64,000 nucleotides of DNA from DASUXA01 sp036378155 (GTDB taxonomy: Bacteria > Actinomycetota > Actinomycetes > Mycobacteriales > Micromonosporaceae): contig DASUXA010000051.1 in NCBI GenBank assembly GCA_036378155.1, positions 18,267 through 82,266 on the forward strand. Direction: 5' to 3'. The position numbers and the translations under genes were made by a program. Positions 44,416 to 52,051 of the stretch are shown here, in pieces. Below the pieces are notes generated by a model. The model had not been told where the DNA came from, ran no database searches, and worked only from the letters and a program-made list of their open reading frames with translations. How positions within the stretch are numbered: position 1 is the stretch's first letter; each line of letters begins with the position of its first letter.

Positions 44416-44754
44416 ATGCGGCACCTGACGTACCTCGGCGTGCTCGCCGCCATCCTGCTGTGCGCGGCGGTACTGGAGCCGGTCCTGCACGTCAACGTGG
44501 TGCGTCGGTGGCGGCGACTGCTGCTGACCCTGGTACCGGTCGTCGCCGTGTTCTACGCCTGGGACGTGGCGGCGATCGCCGCCGGACACTGGCGGTACGA
44601 CGCCGCGCAGACCGTCGGCGTGTCGCTGCCCGGCCGGCTGCCCGTCGAGGAACTGCTGTTCTTCATCGTGGTGCCGGTCTGCGCGATCCTCGGCTTCGAA
44701 GCGGTCCGCGCGGTACGGGGCTGGCCGGCGGGCGACGAGGACGAGCAGCGGTGA
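44416..44754 (+). CDS. crtYc: Lycopene cyclase domain protein, first subunit (CrtYc-like)
   Basis: 112-residue membrane protein with three helices and the cyclase motif PVEELLFFIVVP (about 77-88). The acidic pair is the family's catalytic signature. It is one half of a heterodimeric lycopene cyclase; its stop overlaps the second subunit (GTGA). It follows the Rv2175c-type gene by 7 bp. Ring type (beta or epsilon) and C40/C50 specificity cannot be read. Confidence 0.9.
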   Translation: MRHLTYLGVLAAILLCAAVLEPVLHVNVVRRWRRLLLTLVPVVAVFYAWDVAAIAAGHWRYDAAQTVGVSLPGRLPVEELLFFIVVPVCAILGFEAVRAVRGWPAGDEDEQR

Positions 44755-45074
44755 GCTACACCGTCGCCGCGGTCGTCGGGGTGCTCGGCGCGCTCGCGCT
44801 CGACGTGCTGCTGCTGCGTACCCGGCTGATCCTGCGCAAGGTGTGGTGGGTCAGCTACGCGATCGTGGTCTTCTTCCAGTTGCTGTCCAACGGGGTCCTG
44901 ACCGGACTGCGCATCGTCCGGTACGACCCGCACGCGATCATCGGCTGGCGGGTGGCGTACGCGCCGGTCGAGGATCTGCTGTTCGGGTTCGCGCTGGTGC
45001 TCGCGTCGCTGTCGATCTGGGTCTGGTTGGGACGGATCGGCGTGCAGCGGACGCCCCGCGCGGGGGCGCGCTGA
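44751..45074 (+). CDS. crtYd: Lycopene cyclase domain protein, second subunit (CrtYd-like)
   Basis: 107-residue membrane protein with helices YTVAAVVGVLGALALDVLLL, VWWVSYAIVVFFQLLSNG and LLFGFALVLASLSIWVWLG. Motif APVEDLLFGF parallels PVEELLFF of the first subunit. GTG 44751 overlaps the previous stop. The two subunits together should cyclise lycopene. Confidence 0.9.
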   Translation: MSYTVAAVVGVLGALALDVLLLRTRLILRKVWWVSYAIVVFFQLLSNGVLTGLRIVRYDPHAIIGWRVAYAPVEDLLFGFALVLASLSIWVWLGRIGVQRTPRAGAR

Positions 45075-45116
45075 CTCTTCTGGGGTCGGTGCCGGTTGCG
45101 GGGGCGGGGGCCGGGC

Positions 45117-45241
45117 GCCCCGCTCCGGGCGAGTCAGGCTTGATCCCTGCGCGGGTCACCCGGCCCCCGCCCAACCGTGTCCGGTGGCCCCGCTCCGGGC
45201 GAGTCATGCTTGATCCCTGCGCGGGTCACACCCGGCCCCCG
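45117..45241. repeat. Two ~54-bp direct repeats at the mannosyltransferase 3' end
   Basis: GCCCCGCTCCGGGCGAGTCA and its continuation to CGGCCCCCG occur at 45117-45169 and 45187-45241, 70 bp apart, differing by one substitution (G/T) and a 2-nt insertion. They lie between convergent genes and inside the last ~36 codons of the mannosyltransferase. Probably a dispersed element rather than coding sequence in origin. Confidence 0.8.
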
Positions 45242-46666
45242 ACCTGACGTCCGGTTCGCCTCATGCGCGCGGCGGCGCGACAGCCACACTGCGGCGGCGG
45301 TCACGAACGCGACGTCCAGCAGGGCGCCGGGGAGTTTGGTGAGCACTGCCAGGCCCAGCCCGTTCGGCAGGACGAGGAACGCCAGGACCGCGCCGGCTGT
45401 CAGCAGCCAGCGGTCGCGCACCGCCGTGGCGGGCGCGGCGGCGAGCACCGCCAGCGGGGCGATCGCGTACCACGGGTAGAACACGGGCGACAGCAGCGCC
45501 ACCGCGGTCAGGGCGGCTCCCGTCGCGACGACCACCGCCGCGGGATCAGCCGCCCGTCGCCGCGCCCACCACCACAGCCAGCCGACCGCCACGGCAAGCG
45601 TGACCAGACCGATCAGCCGGCTCACCGCGACCGCCGTGGCGACGTCCGCCGACCGTCCGACCAGCCGCAACAGGTACCCGACCGCCATGCCGACGCCGCT
45701 GGGCAGCGAGGTCCACTGCACGAGTCGACCGGTGTCGGACAGCGCGCCCAGCCAGCCCAGCGCTCGCCCGGTCAGCCCGGCGAGCAGCGCGAACGTCGCC
45801 GTCGCGGCGGCACCGGTCGCTGCGACGGCGCCGAGCACCCGGCGCCAGCGACCGGTACCGGCGACCAGCAGCGCCGCGAACGGCAGCCCGACCAGCGCGG
45901 TCACCTTGATCGCGACGGCCAGCCCGAACGCGACCCCGACCAGCACCGTCCGGACCTCCGTCCGCTGCCGGGTGTCCGTTGCCGCGACCAGCCCGGCGAG
46001 CATCAGCCCGACCATCAGCGCGTCGTTGTGCCCACCGGACACCGCGTGCACCAGGACGACCGGGCTCAGCGCGCCCAGCCACAGGGCCCGCGCCGGCTCG
46101 CCGCCGGCGAGCGCGGCGAGCCGCTGCCCGTACCACGCGATCAGGACCGCGCCGAGCAGCCCGGCGACCCGCAGCACGGCGAGGACCACCGGCAGCCGGG
46201 TACCGCCGGCCGCGACGGCGACGTCCTCGACCCCCAACCAGAGCGGACCGTACGGGGTGGGCGTGCCGCGCCACAGCGGCGGTACCGCCGACAGCCACGG
46301 GCACGGCAGGTCGACCGCGCCGTGCCGGTACGGGTCGAGTCCCGCGTGCTGCAACGCGCCCTGACAGGCGTACGCGTACAGGTCGCGACTGGCCAGCGGG
46401 GGAGCGACGAGCAGCGGCAGCGCCCACAGAACCCCGGTCACCGCGAGCCAGCGCCGGTCGGGTCGTTCCCGCCCGGCTGCCGACCAGGCGAGCACCAGCA
46501 ACCCGGTACCGCTGAGCCAGGCGGCGAGCGCGACCAGACCGGACGGGCTGCCCAGGGAACCGCCCTGCCCGCCGCCCGAGTCGGGGCGCGCGACCAGGTA
46601 CGCCGCCACCGCCAGCAGCACCGCGCCGGCGAGGCCGGTGTACCGGATCCGGGTCAGGCCGCGCAC
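45134..46666 (-). CDS. Polyprenyl-phosphomannose-dependent mannosyltransferase (MptA/MptB-like)
   Basis: 510-residue integral membrane GT-C glycosyltransferase with about 12 helices. Early loop: LLVAPPLASRDLYAYACQGALQHAGLDPYRHG contains the conserved acidic D-x-Y of GT-C enzymes; GGHNDALMVGLML and FYPWYAIAPL are typical. Mycobacterial relatives add alpha-1,6-mannose to lipomannan cores and lie next to Rv2175c. The last ~36 residues are encoded by repeat sequence and are probably not functional. GTG 46666 follows TGAGGGGC. Confidence 0.87.
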   Translation of the reverse strand: MRGLTRIRYTGLAGAVLLAVAAYLVARPDSGGGQGGSLGSPSGLVALAAWLSGTGLLVLAWSAAGRERPDRRWLAVTGVLWALPLLVAPPLASRDLYAYACQGALQHAGLDPYRHGAVDLPCPWLSAVPPLWRGTPTPYGPLWLGVEDVAVAAGGTRLPVVLAVLRVAGLLGAVLIAWYGQRLAALAGGEPARALWLGALSPVVLVHAVSGGHNDALMVGLMLAGLVAATDTRQRTEVRTVLVGVAFGLAVAIKVTALVGLPFAALLVAGTGRWRRVLGAVAATGAAATATFALLAGLTGRALGWLGALSDTGRLVQWTSLPSGVGMAVGYLLRLVGRSADVATAVAVSRLIGLVTLAVAVGWLWWWARRRAADPAAVVVATGAALTAVALLSPVFYPWYAIAPLAVLAAAPATAVRDRWLLTAGAVLAFLVLPNGLGLAVLTKLPGALLDVAFVTAAAVWLSRRRAHEANRTSGRGPGVTRAGIKHDSPGAGPPDTVGRGPGDPRRDQA

Positions 46667-46701
46667 GCCCCTCAGGATGGCACGCGGTACCGTCTGGCTC
46701 C

Positions 46702-47166
46702 GTGCGGTACGTGGCCCGGGCTGGCGTGCGCGCCACGGTGGCGGGTCGTCTGCGAATCGTGGCGGCGACGGCGACGGTCGCGCTGGCGGCCGTTCTCGCC
46801 CTGGTCGGCTGCGCGGGCGGGGCCGCCGGTACCGGCACCTCGACGTCCCCGGGCAGCGGGGCGGTCGCGACCGCCACGCCCCGGTCCGGGTTGCCCACCG
46901 TGCCGCTGCGCGACCTGCCGCCGCAGGTCGCGCAGACGCTGGCGTTGGTCGACAACGGCGGGCCGTACCCGTACCGGCAGGACGGCACGGTCTTCGGCAA
47001 CCTGGAAGGGCACCTGCCGAAGCATGCGCGCGGCTACTACCGCGAGTTCACGGTGCCCACACCCGGATCCAGCGACCGGGGCGCCCGCCGCCTGGTCGTC
47101 GGTCGCGACGGAGACGTGTACTACACAGCCGACCACTACCAGACGTTTCGACAGGTGCTGCGGTGA
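46702..47166 (+). CDS. Secreted guanyl-specific ribonuclease (RNase Sa/barnase family)
   Basis: 154 residues with a signal or lipoprotein-type N-terminus (VALAAVLALVGCAGG: lipobox-like LVGC near residue 37) and a C-terminal N1/T1 RNase domain: DGTVFGNLEGHLPKHARGYYREFTVPTPGSSDRGARRLVVGRDGDVYYTADHYQTFRQV. Catalytic Glu (YYREF), Arg (GARR) and His (DHYQTF) of RNase Sa are kept. The disulfide cysteines of RNase Sa are absent from the visible domain. GTG 46702. Followed by its inhibitor (GTGA overlap). Confidence 0.9.
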   Translation: MRYVARAGVRATVAGRLRIVAATATVALAAVLALVGCAGGAAGTGTSTSPGSGAVATATPRSGLPTVPLRDLPPQVAQTLALVDNGGPYPYRQDGTVFGNLEGHLPKHARGYYREFTVPTPGSSDRGARRLVVGRDGDVYYTADHYQTFRQVLR

Positions 47167-47594
47167 ACGGGCTGGCTGACGTGTTCCGTGGGGACCGCCC
47201 CGCCGGGGTGTACCGGTCGGACCTCGACCCGGACCGGATCGGCAGGGCGGCGGTCGACGCCGGCTGGGCGGTCGCCGTCCTGGACGGCGCGGGCATCGCG
47301 ACGAAGGCGGCGTTGCTGTCCGCCGTGGGCGGTGCGCTGAGCTTTCCGGCGTGGTACGGCGGCAACTGGGACGCCCTCGCCGACTGCCTGTCCGACCTGT
47401 CCTGGCTGGCGGACCGGGGCGAGTTGCTGATCTGGCGCGACTACGGGGTACTCGCCGACGACGACTTCGACTCCTGGCGGATCGCGTACCAGGTCTTCGC
47501 GTCGGCACGGTCGCCGGTTCCGCTGGCGGTCGTGCTGACCGGCGCCGGACCGACCGACTCGCCGGTCGACGGCTCGCCGATCCCGCTGCTGTGA
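47163..47594 (+). CDS. Barstar-family ribonuclease inhibitor
   Basis: 143-residue barstar-like protein: residues about 30-80 hold AVAVLDGAGIATKAALLSAVGGALSFPAWYGGNWDALADCLSDLSWL, the canonical helix with W-Y-G-x-N-W-D-A-L. The acidic DCLSDL segment would block the RNase active site. GTG 47163 overlaps the RNase stop. No signal peptide, so it protects the cytoplasm from the RNase. Confidence 0.92.
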   Translation: MNGLADVFRGDRPAGVYRSDLDPDRIGRAAVDAGWAVAVLDGAGIATKAALLSAVGGALSFPAWYGGNWDALADCLSDLSWLADRGELLIWRDYGVLADDDFDSWRIAYQVFASARSPVPLAVVLTGAGPTDSPVDGSPIPLL

Positions 47595-47625
47595 CGCCGG
47601 GTCGGCGCCGACTCGGCGGCGGCGC

Positions 47626-48702
47626 TCAGCCGGTGCGCCGGGTCGCCGCCGTCGCCAGTTCCCGCAGTACCGCGCCCGCGTCGTCGGCGAGGTCGACCGG
47701 GTCCAGCGCGGTGAGCGCCTGTTCGGTCAGTTCCGCGATCCGCGCCTCGGTACGGGCGAGCGCGCCGCTGTCCGCGATGATCGCGCGGAGCCGGGCCACC
47801 CCGTCGTCGTCCAGGTCGGCATCGCCGAGCCCGGCGAACAGCGCCTCCCGCTCCGCCGGACCCGCTGCCTCGACCGCTGCCGCCACCAGGTACGTCCGCT
47901 TGCCTTCACGCAGGTCGTCGCCGGCGGGTTTGCCGGTACGCGCCGGGTCGCCGAACACCCCGAGCACGTCGTCGCGCAGCTGGAACGCCTCACCCAGCGG
48001 CAGCCCGTACCGGGAGTACGCGGCGACGATCTCCGGCGACGCGTCGGCCAGCGCCGCGCCGAACTGCAGCGGACGCTCCACCGTGTACTTCGCGGACTTG
48101 TACCGGGCGACCTTGCTCGCCCGCCCGGTCGAGGTCTCGCCGCTCGCCTGGGTCACCACGTCCAGGTACTGACCGATGGTCAACTCGGTGCGCATCTGGT
48201 CGAACACCGGGCGCGCCCGACCCAGCGTCGTGGCGTCCAGCCCGCTGAAGTACAGCAACTCGTCGGACCAGACCAGGCACAGGTCCCCCAGCAGGATCGC
48301 TGCCGAGCGCCCGAACGCCTGGGGCGTGCCGGACCATCGGGCGCGCTCGTGCATGGTGGCGAACCGGCGGTGTACCGCCGGCTCGCCGCGACGGGTGTCG
48401 GAGGCGTCCATCACGTCGTCGTGGATCAACGCGCTGGCCTGGACCAGTTCCAGGGCTGCCAGACCGGTCACGACGGGGTCGGAGTCGACGCCACCGGCGC
48501 CGCGGTAGCCCCAGTACGCGAACGCCGGGCGCAGCCGTTTTCCGCCGCCCAGCACGAACGCCTCGATCGCGTCGGCGACGGGTACCAGCGTCTCGTCGAT
48601 CCCGGCGAGCATGGCGCGCTGCTGGGCGAGGAACACCGCCAGCGCCTTCTCGACCCGCAGCCGTACATCGGCGCGATCCACCGGTAGACCACTCACTGTC
48701 AC
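47626..48702 (-). CDS. idsA: Polyprenyl diphosphate synthase (IdsA/GGPP synthase type)
   Basis: 358-residue trans-prenyltransferase. First Asp-rich motif in LIHDDVMDASD, second in QLRDDVLGVFGD; GGGKRLRPAF and GQYLDVV are also typical. It makes C15-C25 prenyl diphosphates, here probably GGPP for the carotenoid pathway encoded nearby. Two GTG starts are possible (48702 and 48696). Orthologue of Rv2173 idsA2 by position. Chain length not decidable. Confidence 0.92.
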   Translation of the reverse strand: MTVSGLPVDRADVRLRVEKALAVFLAQQRAMLAGIDETLVPVADAIEAFVLGGGKRLRPAFAYWGYRGAGGVDSDPVVTGLAALELVQASALIHDDVMDASDTRRGEPAVHRRFATMHERARWSGTPQAFGRSAAILLGDLCLVWSDELLYFSGLDATTLGRARPVFDQMRTELTIGQYLDVVTQASGETSTGRASKVARYKSAKYTVERPLQFGAALADASPEIVAAYSRYGLPLGEAFQLRDDVLGVFGDPARTGKPAGDDLREGKRTYLVAAAVEAAGPAEREALFAGLGDADLDDDGVARLRAIIADSGALARTEARIAELTEQALTALDPVDLADDAGAVLRELATAATRRTG

Positions 48703-48804
48703 GACGCTAGCGGTAGCCGCGCCCACCTGTCGGGTCACCCCCGCTGATTCCCGCGTCCGACGTCGGTGTGTCGCGCCGGACGCTCGCCTGCGAGCATCTC
48801 GGGC

Positions 48805-49575
48805 ATGCCCGATGAGCCTCGCCGTGAACGCTGGGAAGAAAAAGCCGACGTTCCGCTGACCGTCGCCGCGACGGTGTTCCTCGCGGCGTACGCCTGGCCG
48901 ATTCTCGAACCCGACCTCGCGCCGCCCTGGGCGTCGTTGTGTCACGCGGTGACCTGGGTGGCGTGGGCTCTGTTCGCGGTGGACTACCTGGCCCGGCTGG
49001 CACTGTCCAACGACCGCCTGCTGTTTGTCCGCCGCAACCTGCTCGACCTTGCCGCCGTCGCCCTGCCCCTGCTGCGACCGCTGCGGCTGCTGCGCCTGGT
49101 GACCCTGCTCAGCGTGCTGAACCACTACGTCGGCCGGTCGCTGCGTGGGCGGATCGCGGTGTACGTCGCCGGCTACACCTCCGTCGTGGTGTTCGTCGCC
49201 TCGCTGGCGGTGCTCGACGCCGAGCGGGGCCACAAGGGCGCCAACCTGCTCACGTTCGGTGACGCCCTGTGGTGGGCGATCACCACGGTGACTACGGTCG
49301 GCTACGGCGACCACTACCCGGTCACCGCCACCGGGCGGTTCGTCGCGGGCGGGCTGATGCTCGCCGGCATCGCCCTGCTCGGCGTGGTGACCGCGTCGCT
49401 GGCATCGTGGCTGCTGGACCGGGCCGCGCAGGCGGAGGAGGAGATCGAGGCGGCTACCCGGCGCGACATCGAGATCCTCGCCGAGCAGATCGCCGCGTTG
49501 CGCGCGGAGTTGACGGCGACCCGCGCGGGCGAGGCGTACACCTGCGATTGCGCTCGTAGACCGTCACCGGTGTGA
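48805..49575 (+). CDS. Voltage-gated-type potassium channel
   Basis: 256 residues with six membrane segments. S4-like basic repeat RPLRLLRLVTLL, pore helix and selectivity filter TTVTTVGYGD (about 168-177), and a C-terminal coiled-coil (AAQAEEEIEAATRRDIEILAEQIAALRAEL) that likely drives tetramerisation. ATG 48805. It is convergent with the XRE gene and overlaps it by 12 bp. A short tail has CDCARR. Confidence 0.9.
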   Translation: MPDEPRRERWEEKADVPLTVAATVFLAAYAWPILEPDLAPPWASLCHAVTWVAWALFAVDYLARLALSNDRLLFVRRNLLDLAAVALPLLRPLRLLRLVTLLSVLNHYVGRSLRGRIAVYVAGYTSVVVFVASLAVLDAERGHKGANLLTFGDALWWAITTVTTVGYGDHYPVTATGRFVAGGLMLAGIALLGVVTASLASWLLDRAAQAEEEIEAATRRDIEILAEQIAALRAELTATRAGEAYTCDCARRPSPV

Positions 49576-49956
49576 CACGTTGACGACGGCGGCTCGCCAG
49601 CCGGCGCGGCGTGCCGCGTCCGGCGCGTGGACACCGGGAGCCACCGGCAGCCACACCACCGACGCGAGCCGCCGACCCGGACCCGCGCGGTCCACCGCCG
49701 GGCGCGAGGCGCGCCACCGCCGGCTCGCCGCCGCGGCCCGTTCCAGCTCGTCCAGGGGTACCTCCAGGACCACCGCCAGCCAGCGCAACCAGTACCCGCT
49801 GGGCAGCCGCTGCTCGCGCTCCCAGCGCGACACCTCGTGCCGGGTCACGGTGGGTATCCCGGACGCGGCGCACAGCAGTTCGGCGACCCGCAGCTGAGTC
49901 CTGCCCTGGGCCTGGCGCACCCGGGTCAGCAGCGCACCGAGCGTCTCGGCGGGCAT
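49564..49956 (-). CDS. XRE-family helix-turn-helix regulator
   Basis: 130 residues. HTH in residues 5-60: TLGALLTRVRQAQGRTQLRVAELLCAASGIPTVTRHEVSRWEREQRLPSGYWLRWLAVVLEVPLDELERA. The rest is basic, with WLPV and VNVSHR at the end, and may be disordered. ATG 49956 follows GGAGGAGCAC. Divergent from a small Pro/Cys protein; such pairs are common in Micromonosporaceae. Role unknown. Confidence 0.8.
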   Translation of the reverse strand: MPAETLGALLTRVRQAQGRTQLRVAELLCAASGIPTVTRHEVSRWEREQRLPSGYWLRWLAVVLEVPLDELERAAAASRRWRASRPAVDRAGPGRRLASVVWLPVAPGVHAPDAARRAGWRAAVVNVSHR

Positions 49957-50096
49957 GTGCTCCTCCGTCTCGATGTCCCATGTCGAGACCCCCTCCGACC
50001 CCCGGTCGCCGGGCTGGCCCCCCGAATGGCCCCCCTGCTGGCCCCTGCCTACCAGCCGGTTGCGACGGTTTAGTGGCGGTGACCCCGGGAGGCCGC

Positions 50097-50390
50097 GTGT
50101 ACCCGTTGCCGTTCGATCCCGACCGACCGCCCGAGCAGCCGCCGCCACCCGCCGCCGGGCACCCGGAGCTGTGGCGGGTCGCGGTACGGCTGCACCGCCA
50201 CCACACGCCGCCCGCCACCGGTACCGACCGCTGTGGCGCCTGCCACGCCCCGTGGCCGTGCTTCGGTCGCCGCCTCGCCGCGCGCGCCCTCGTCCTCGCC
50301 TGCCGCCCGACGCCCCGTCGGACCGCCCCGCCGCCGGTCGACTCGCCGCCAGCCGGTACCTGCGACCCTGGTCAACCGGCCACCTGCTGA
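50097..50390 (+). CDS. Small Pro-rich protein with CxxC-HAPWPC motif
   Basis: 97 residues, mostly Pro/Arg. GTG 50097 follows GGGAGG at short spacing. Central HRHHTPPATGTDRCGACHAPWPCFGRRLAARAL carries a Cys/His motif (C-x2-C-H-x3-W-P-C) that may bind metal. The 35-residue tail is Pro/Thr-rich. No known family recognised. It is divergent from the XRE gene and may be its partner or target. Confidence 0.55.
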   Translation: MYPLPFDPDRPPEQPPPPAAGHPELWRVAVRLHRHHTPPATGTDRCGACHAPWPCFGRRLAARALVLACRPTPRRTAPPPVDSPPAGTCDPGQPATC

Positions 50391-50432
50391 GATGAACGCC
50401 GATTGATCTCTATGTCCCGGTACAGTCGAACC

Positions 50433-51350
50433 GTGGCTCTGGGACTTCCGTCAGTGATGCCCGGTGGGCAGCCCTCCATCGGTGACCTCGTTCGCGACGG
50501 TTCGCCCACGTTCTCCTTCGAGTTCTTCCCGCCCCGTGACGAGGCCGGCGAGAAGCAGCTCTGGCAGGCGATCCGCGAGTTGGAGCAGTTGCGCCCGTCG
50601 TTCGTCTCGGTCACCTACGGCGCCGGCGGTTCGACCCGCGACCTGACCGTCGAGGTCACCGAGCGGATCGCCACCGAGACCACCCTGCTGGCGATGGCGC
50701 ACCTGACCGCCGTCAACCACTCGGTCGCCGAGCTGCGCCAGGTGATCGGTCGGCTCGCCGCCGCGGGGGTGCGCAACGTCCTCGCGTTGCGCGGCGACCC
50801 GCCGGGCGACCCGAACGGCGACTGGATCGCGCACCCGGCCGGCGTACGGTACGCCGAGGACCTGGTCCGGCTGGTGCGCGGCTGCGGCGACTTCAGCGTC
50901 GGCGTGGCAGCCTTCCCGTACCGCCACCCCCGCTCGCCCGACCAGGCGACCGACACCCGGTACTTCATCCAGAAGTGCCGGGCCGGCGCGGACTACGCGA
51001 TCACCCAGATGTTCTTCCAGGTCGAGGACTATCTGCGGCTGCGCGACCGGGTCGCCGCGGCCGGCTGCGACGTACCGATCATCGCCGGCGTCATGCCGGT
51101 CACCCGCATCGCCACCATCGAGCGTTCCGAGCAGCTGTCCGGCGCGCCGTTCCCACCCGCCCTGGCCGCCCGGTTCGAGCGGATCGCCGACGACCCGGTC
51201 GCGGTGCGCCGGCTGGGCATCGAGGTAGCCGGCGAAATGTGCGAACGGCTGCTCGACGAGGGCGTGCCCGGCATCCACTTCATCACCTTCAACCGCTCCA
51301 CCGCGACCCGCGAGGTGTGGCAGCACCTCGCCCTCAGTGCTCGGGTCTGA
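50433..51350 (+). CDS. metF: Methylenetetrahydrofolate reductase
   Basis: 305-residue TIM-barrel flavoprotein that reduces 5,10-methylene-THF to 5-methyl-THF for methionine synthesis. PTFSFEFFPPRDE (N-terminal), SVTYGAGGSTRD, AHLTAVNHS, LALRGDPPGD, DYAITQMFFQVEDYLRL and GIHFITFNRS are all standard. The GTG at 50433 gives VALGLPS, as in streptomycete homologues; ATG 50412 is an alternative. Position near idsA corresponds to Rv2172c. Confidence 0.93.
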   Translation: MALGLPSVMPGGQPSIGDLVRDGSPTFSFEFFPPRDEAGEKQLWQAIRELEQLRPSFVSVTYGAGGSTRDLTVEVTERIATETTLLAMAHLTAVNHSVAELRQVIGRLAAAGVRNVLALRGDPPGDPNGDWIAHPAGVRYAEDLVRLVRGCGDFSVGVAAFPYRHPRSPDQATDTRYFIQKCRAGADYAITQMFFQVEDYLRLRDRVAAAGCDVPIIAGVMPVTRIATIERSEQLSGAPFPPALAARFERIADDPVAVRRLGIEVAGEMCERLLDEGVPGIHFITFNRSTATREVWQHLALSARV

Positions 51351-51351
51351 G

Positions 51352-52041
51352 GTGCGCCCCAGGCTGCTCACCTGGGACGAGTACGCCGACCGGTGGGCCA
51401 ACCTGCACGGCGGTGTCGACCCGCGCGACTCGGCGCCGATGATGCGCGGCTGGTTGCGGTTCTCGTACCGCCTGGGCTGCGCGCTCGGTCGCGTCCGGAT
51501 CGGTCCGGGCGTGGTCACCGCCGCCGGGCTGGTGCTGTCGGCGCTGGCGCCGGTACTCGCGGCGCGAGGCGGGGCGTGGCCCATGGCGGCCGGTGTCGTC
51601 GTCCTGCTCGCAGCCGTCGCCGATTCGGCGGACGGCGCGGTAGCCCTGGTCACGTCGCGGGTGAGCGCCCACGGGTACGTGTACGACTCGGTGTGCGACC
51701 GGCTGGCGGAGGCGGCGTGGCTGGTGGCGCTGTGGTTCGTCGGCGTACCGGGGTGGCTGGCGGTGCTGTGCGGGGCGCTCGCCTGGGCGCACGAGTACCT
51801 GCGCGCCCGCGCCGCCCTGGCCGGCATGCGCGGGGTGGGCACCGTCACCGTGTCCGAGCGGCCCACCCGCGTCGCGTTCAGCGTCGCCGCGCTGGTCCTC
51901 GGAGGCGCCACCGGGTTGATCAGGACCCCGCTCGCCGCCGGTACCGCCACCGCGATCGTCGCGGTGTGGGCGCTGGTCAGCATCGTCGGGTTCACCCAGT
52001 TGCTGGCTGCCGTGCACGAGGCGCTCCGCGATGGAGAGTGA
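51352..52041 (+). CDS. CDP-alcohol phosphatidyltransferase family protein
   Basis: 229-residue membrane enzyme with about six helices. The CDP-AP motif D-xx-D-G-xx-A-R-x8-G-xxx-D-xxx-D is present as DSADGAVAL (Leu in place of Arg), eight residues, then GYVYDSVCD. Three or four acidic ligands are kept. It transfers a phosphoalcohol from CDP-linked lipid, probably for phospholipid synthesis. Start GTG 51352 is tentative; GTG 51337 would overlap metF by 14 nt. Confidence 0.85.
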   Translation: MRPRLLTWDEYADRWANLHGGVDPRDSAPMMRGWLRFSYRLGCALGRVRIGPGVVTAAGLVLSALAPVLAARGGAWPMAAGVVVLLAAVADSADGAVALVTSRVSAHGYVYDSVCDRLAEAAWLVALWFVGVPGWLAVLCGALAWAHEYLRARAALAGMRGVGTVTVSERPTRVAFSVAALVLGGATGLIRTPLAAGTATAIVAVWALVSIVGFTQLLAAVHEALRDGE

Positions 52042-52051
52042 CCCACCCCGG

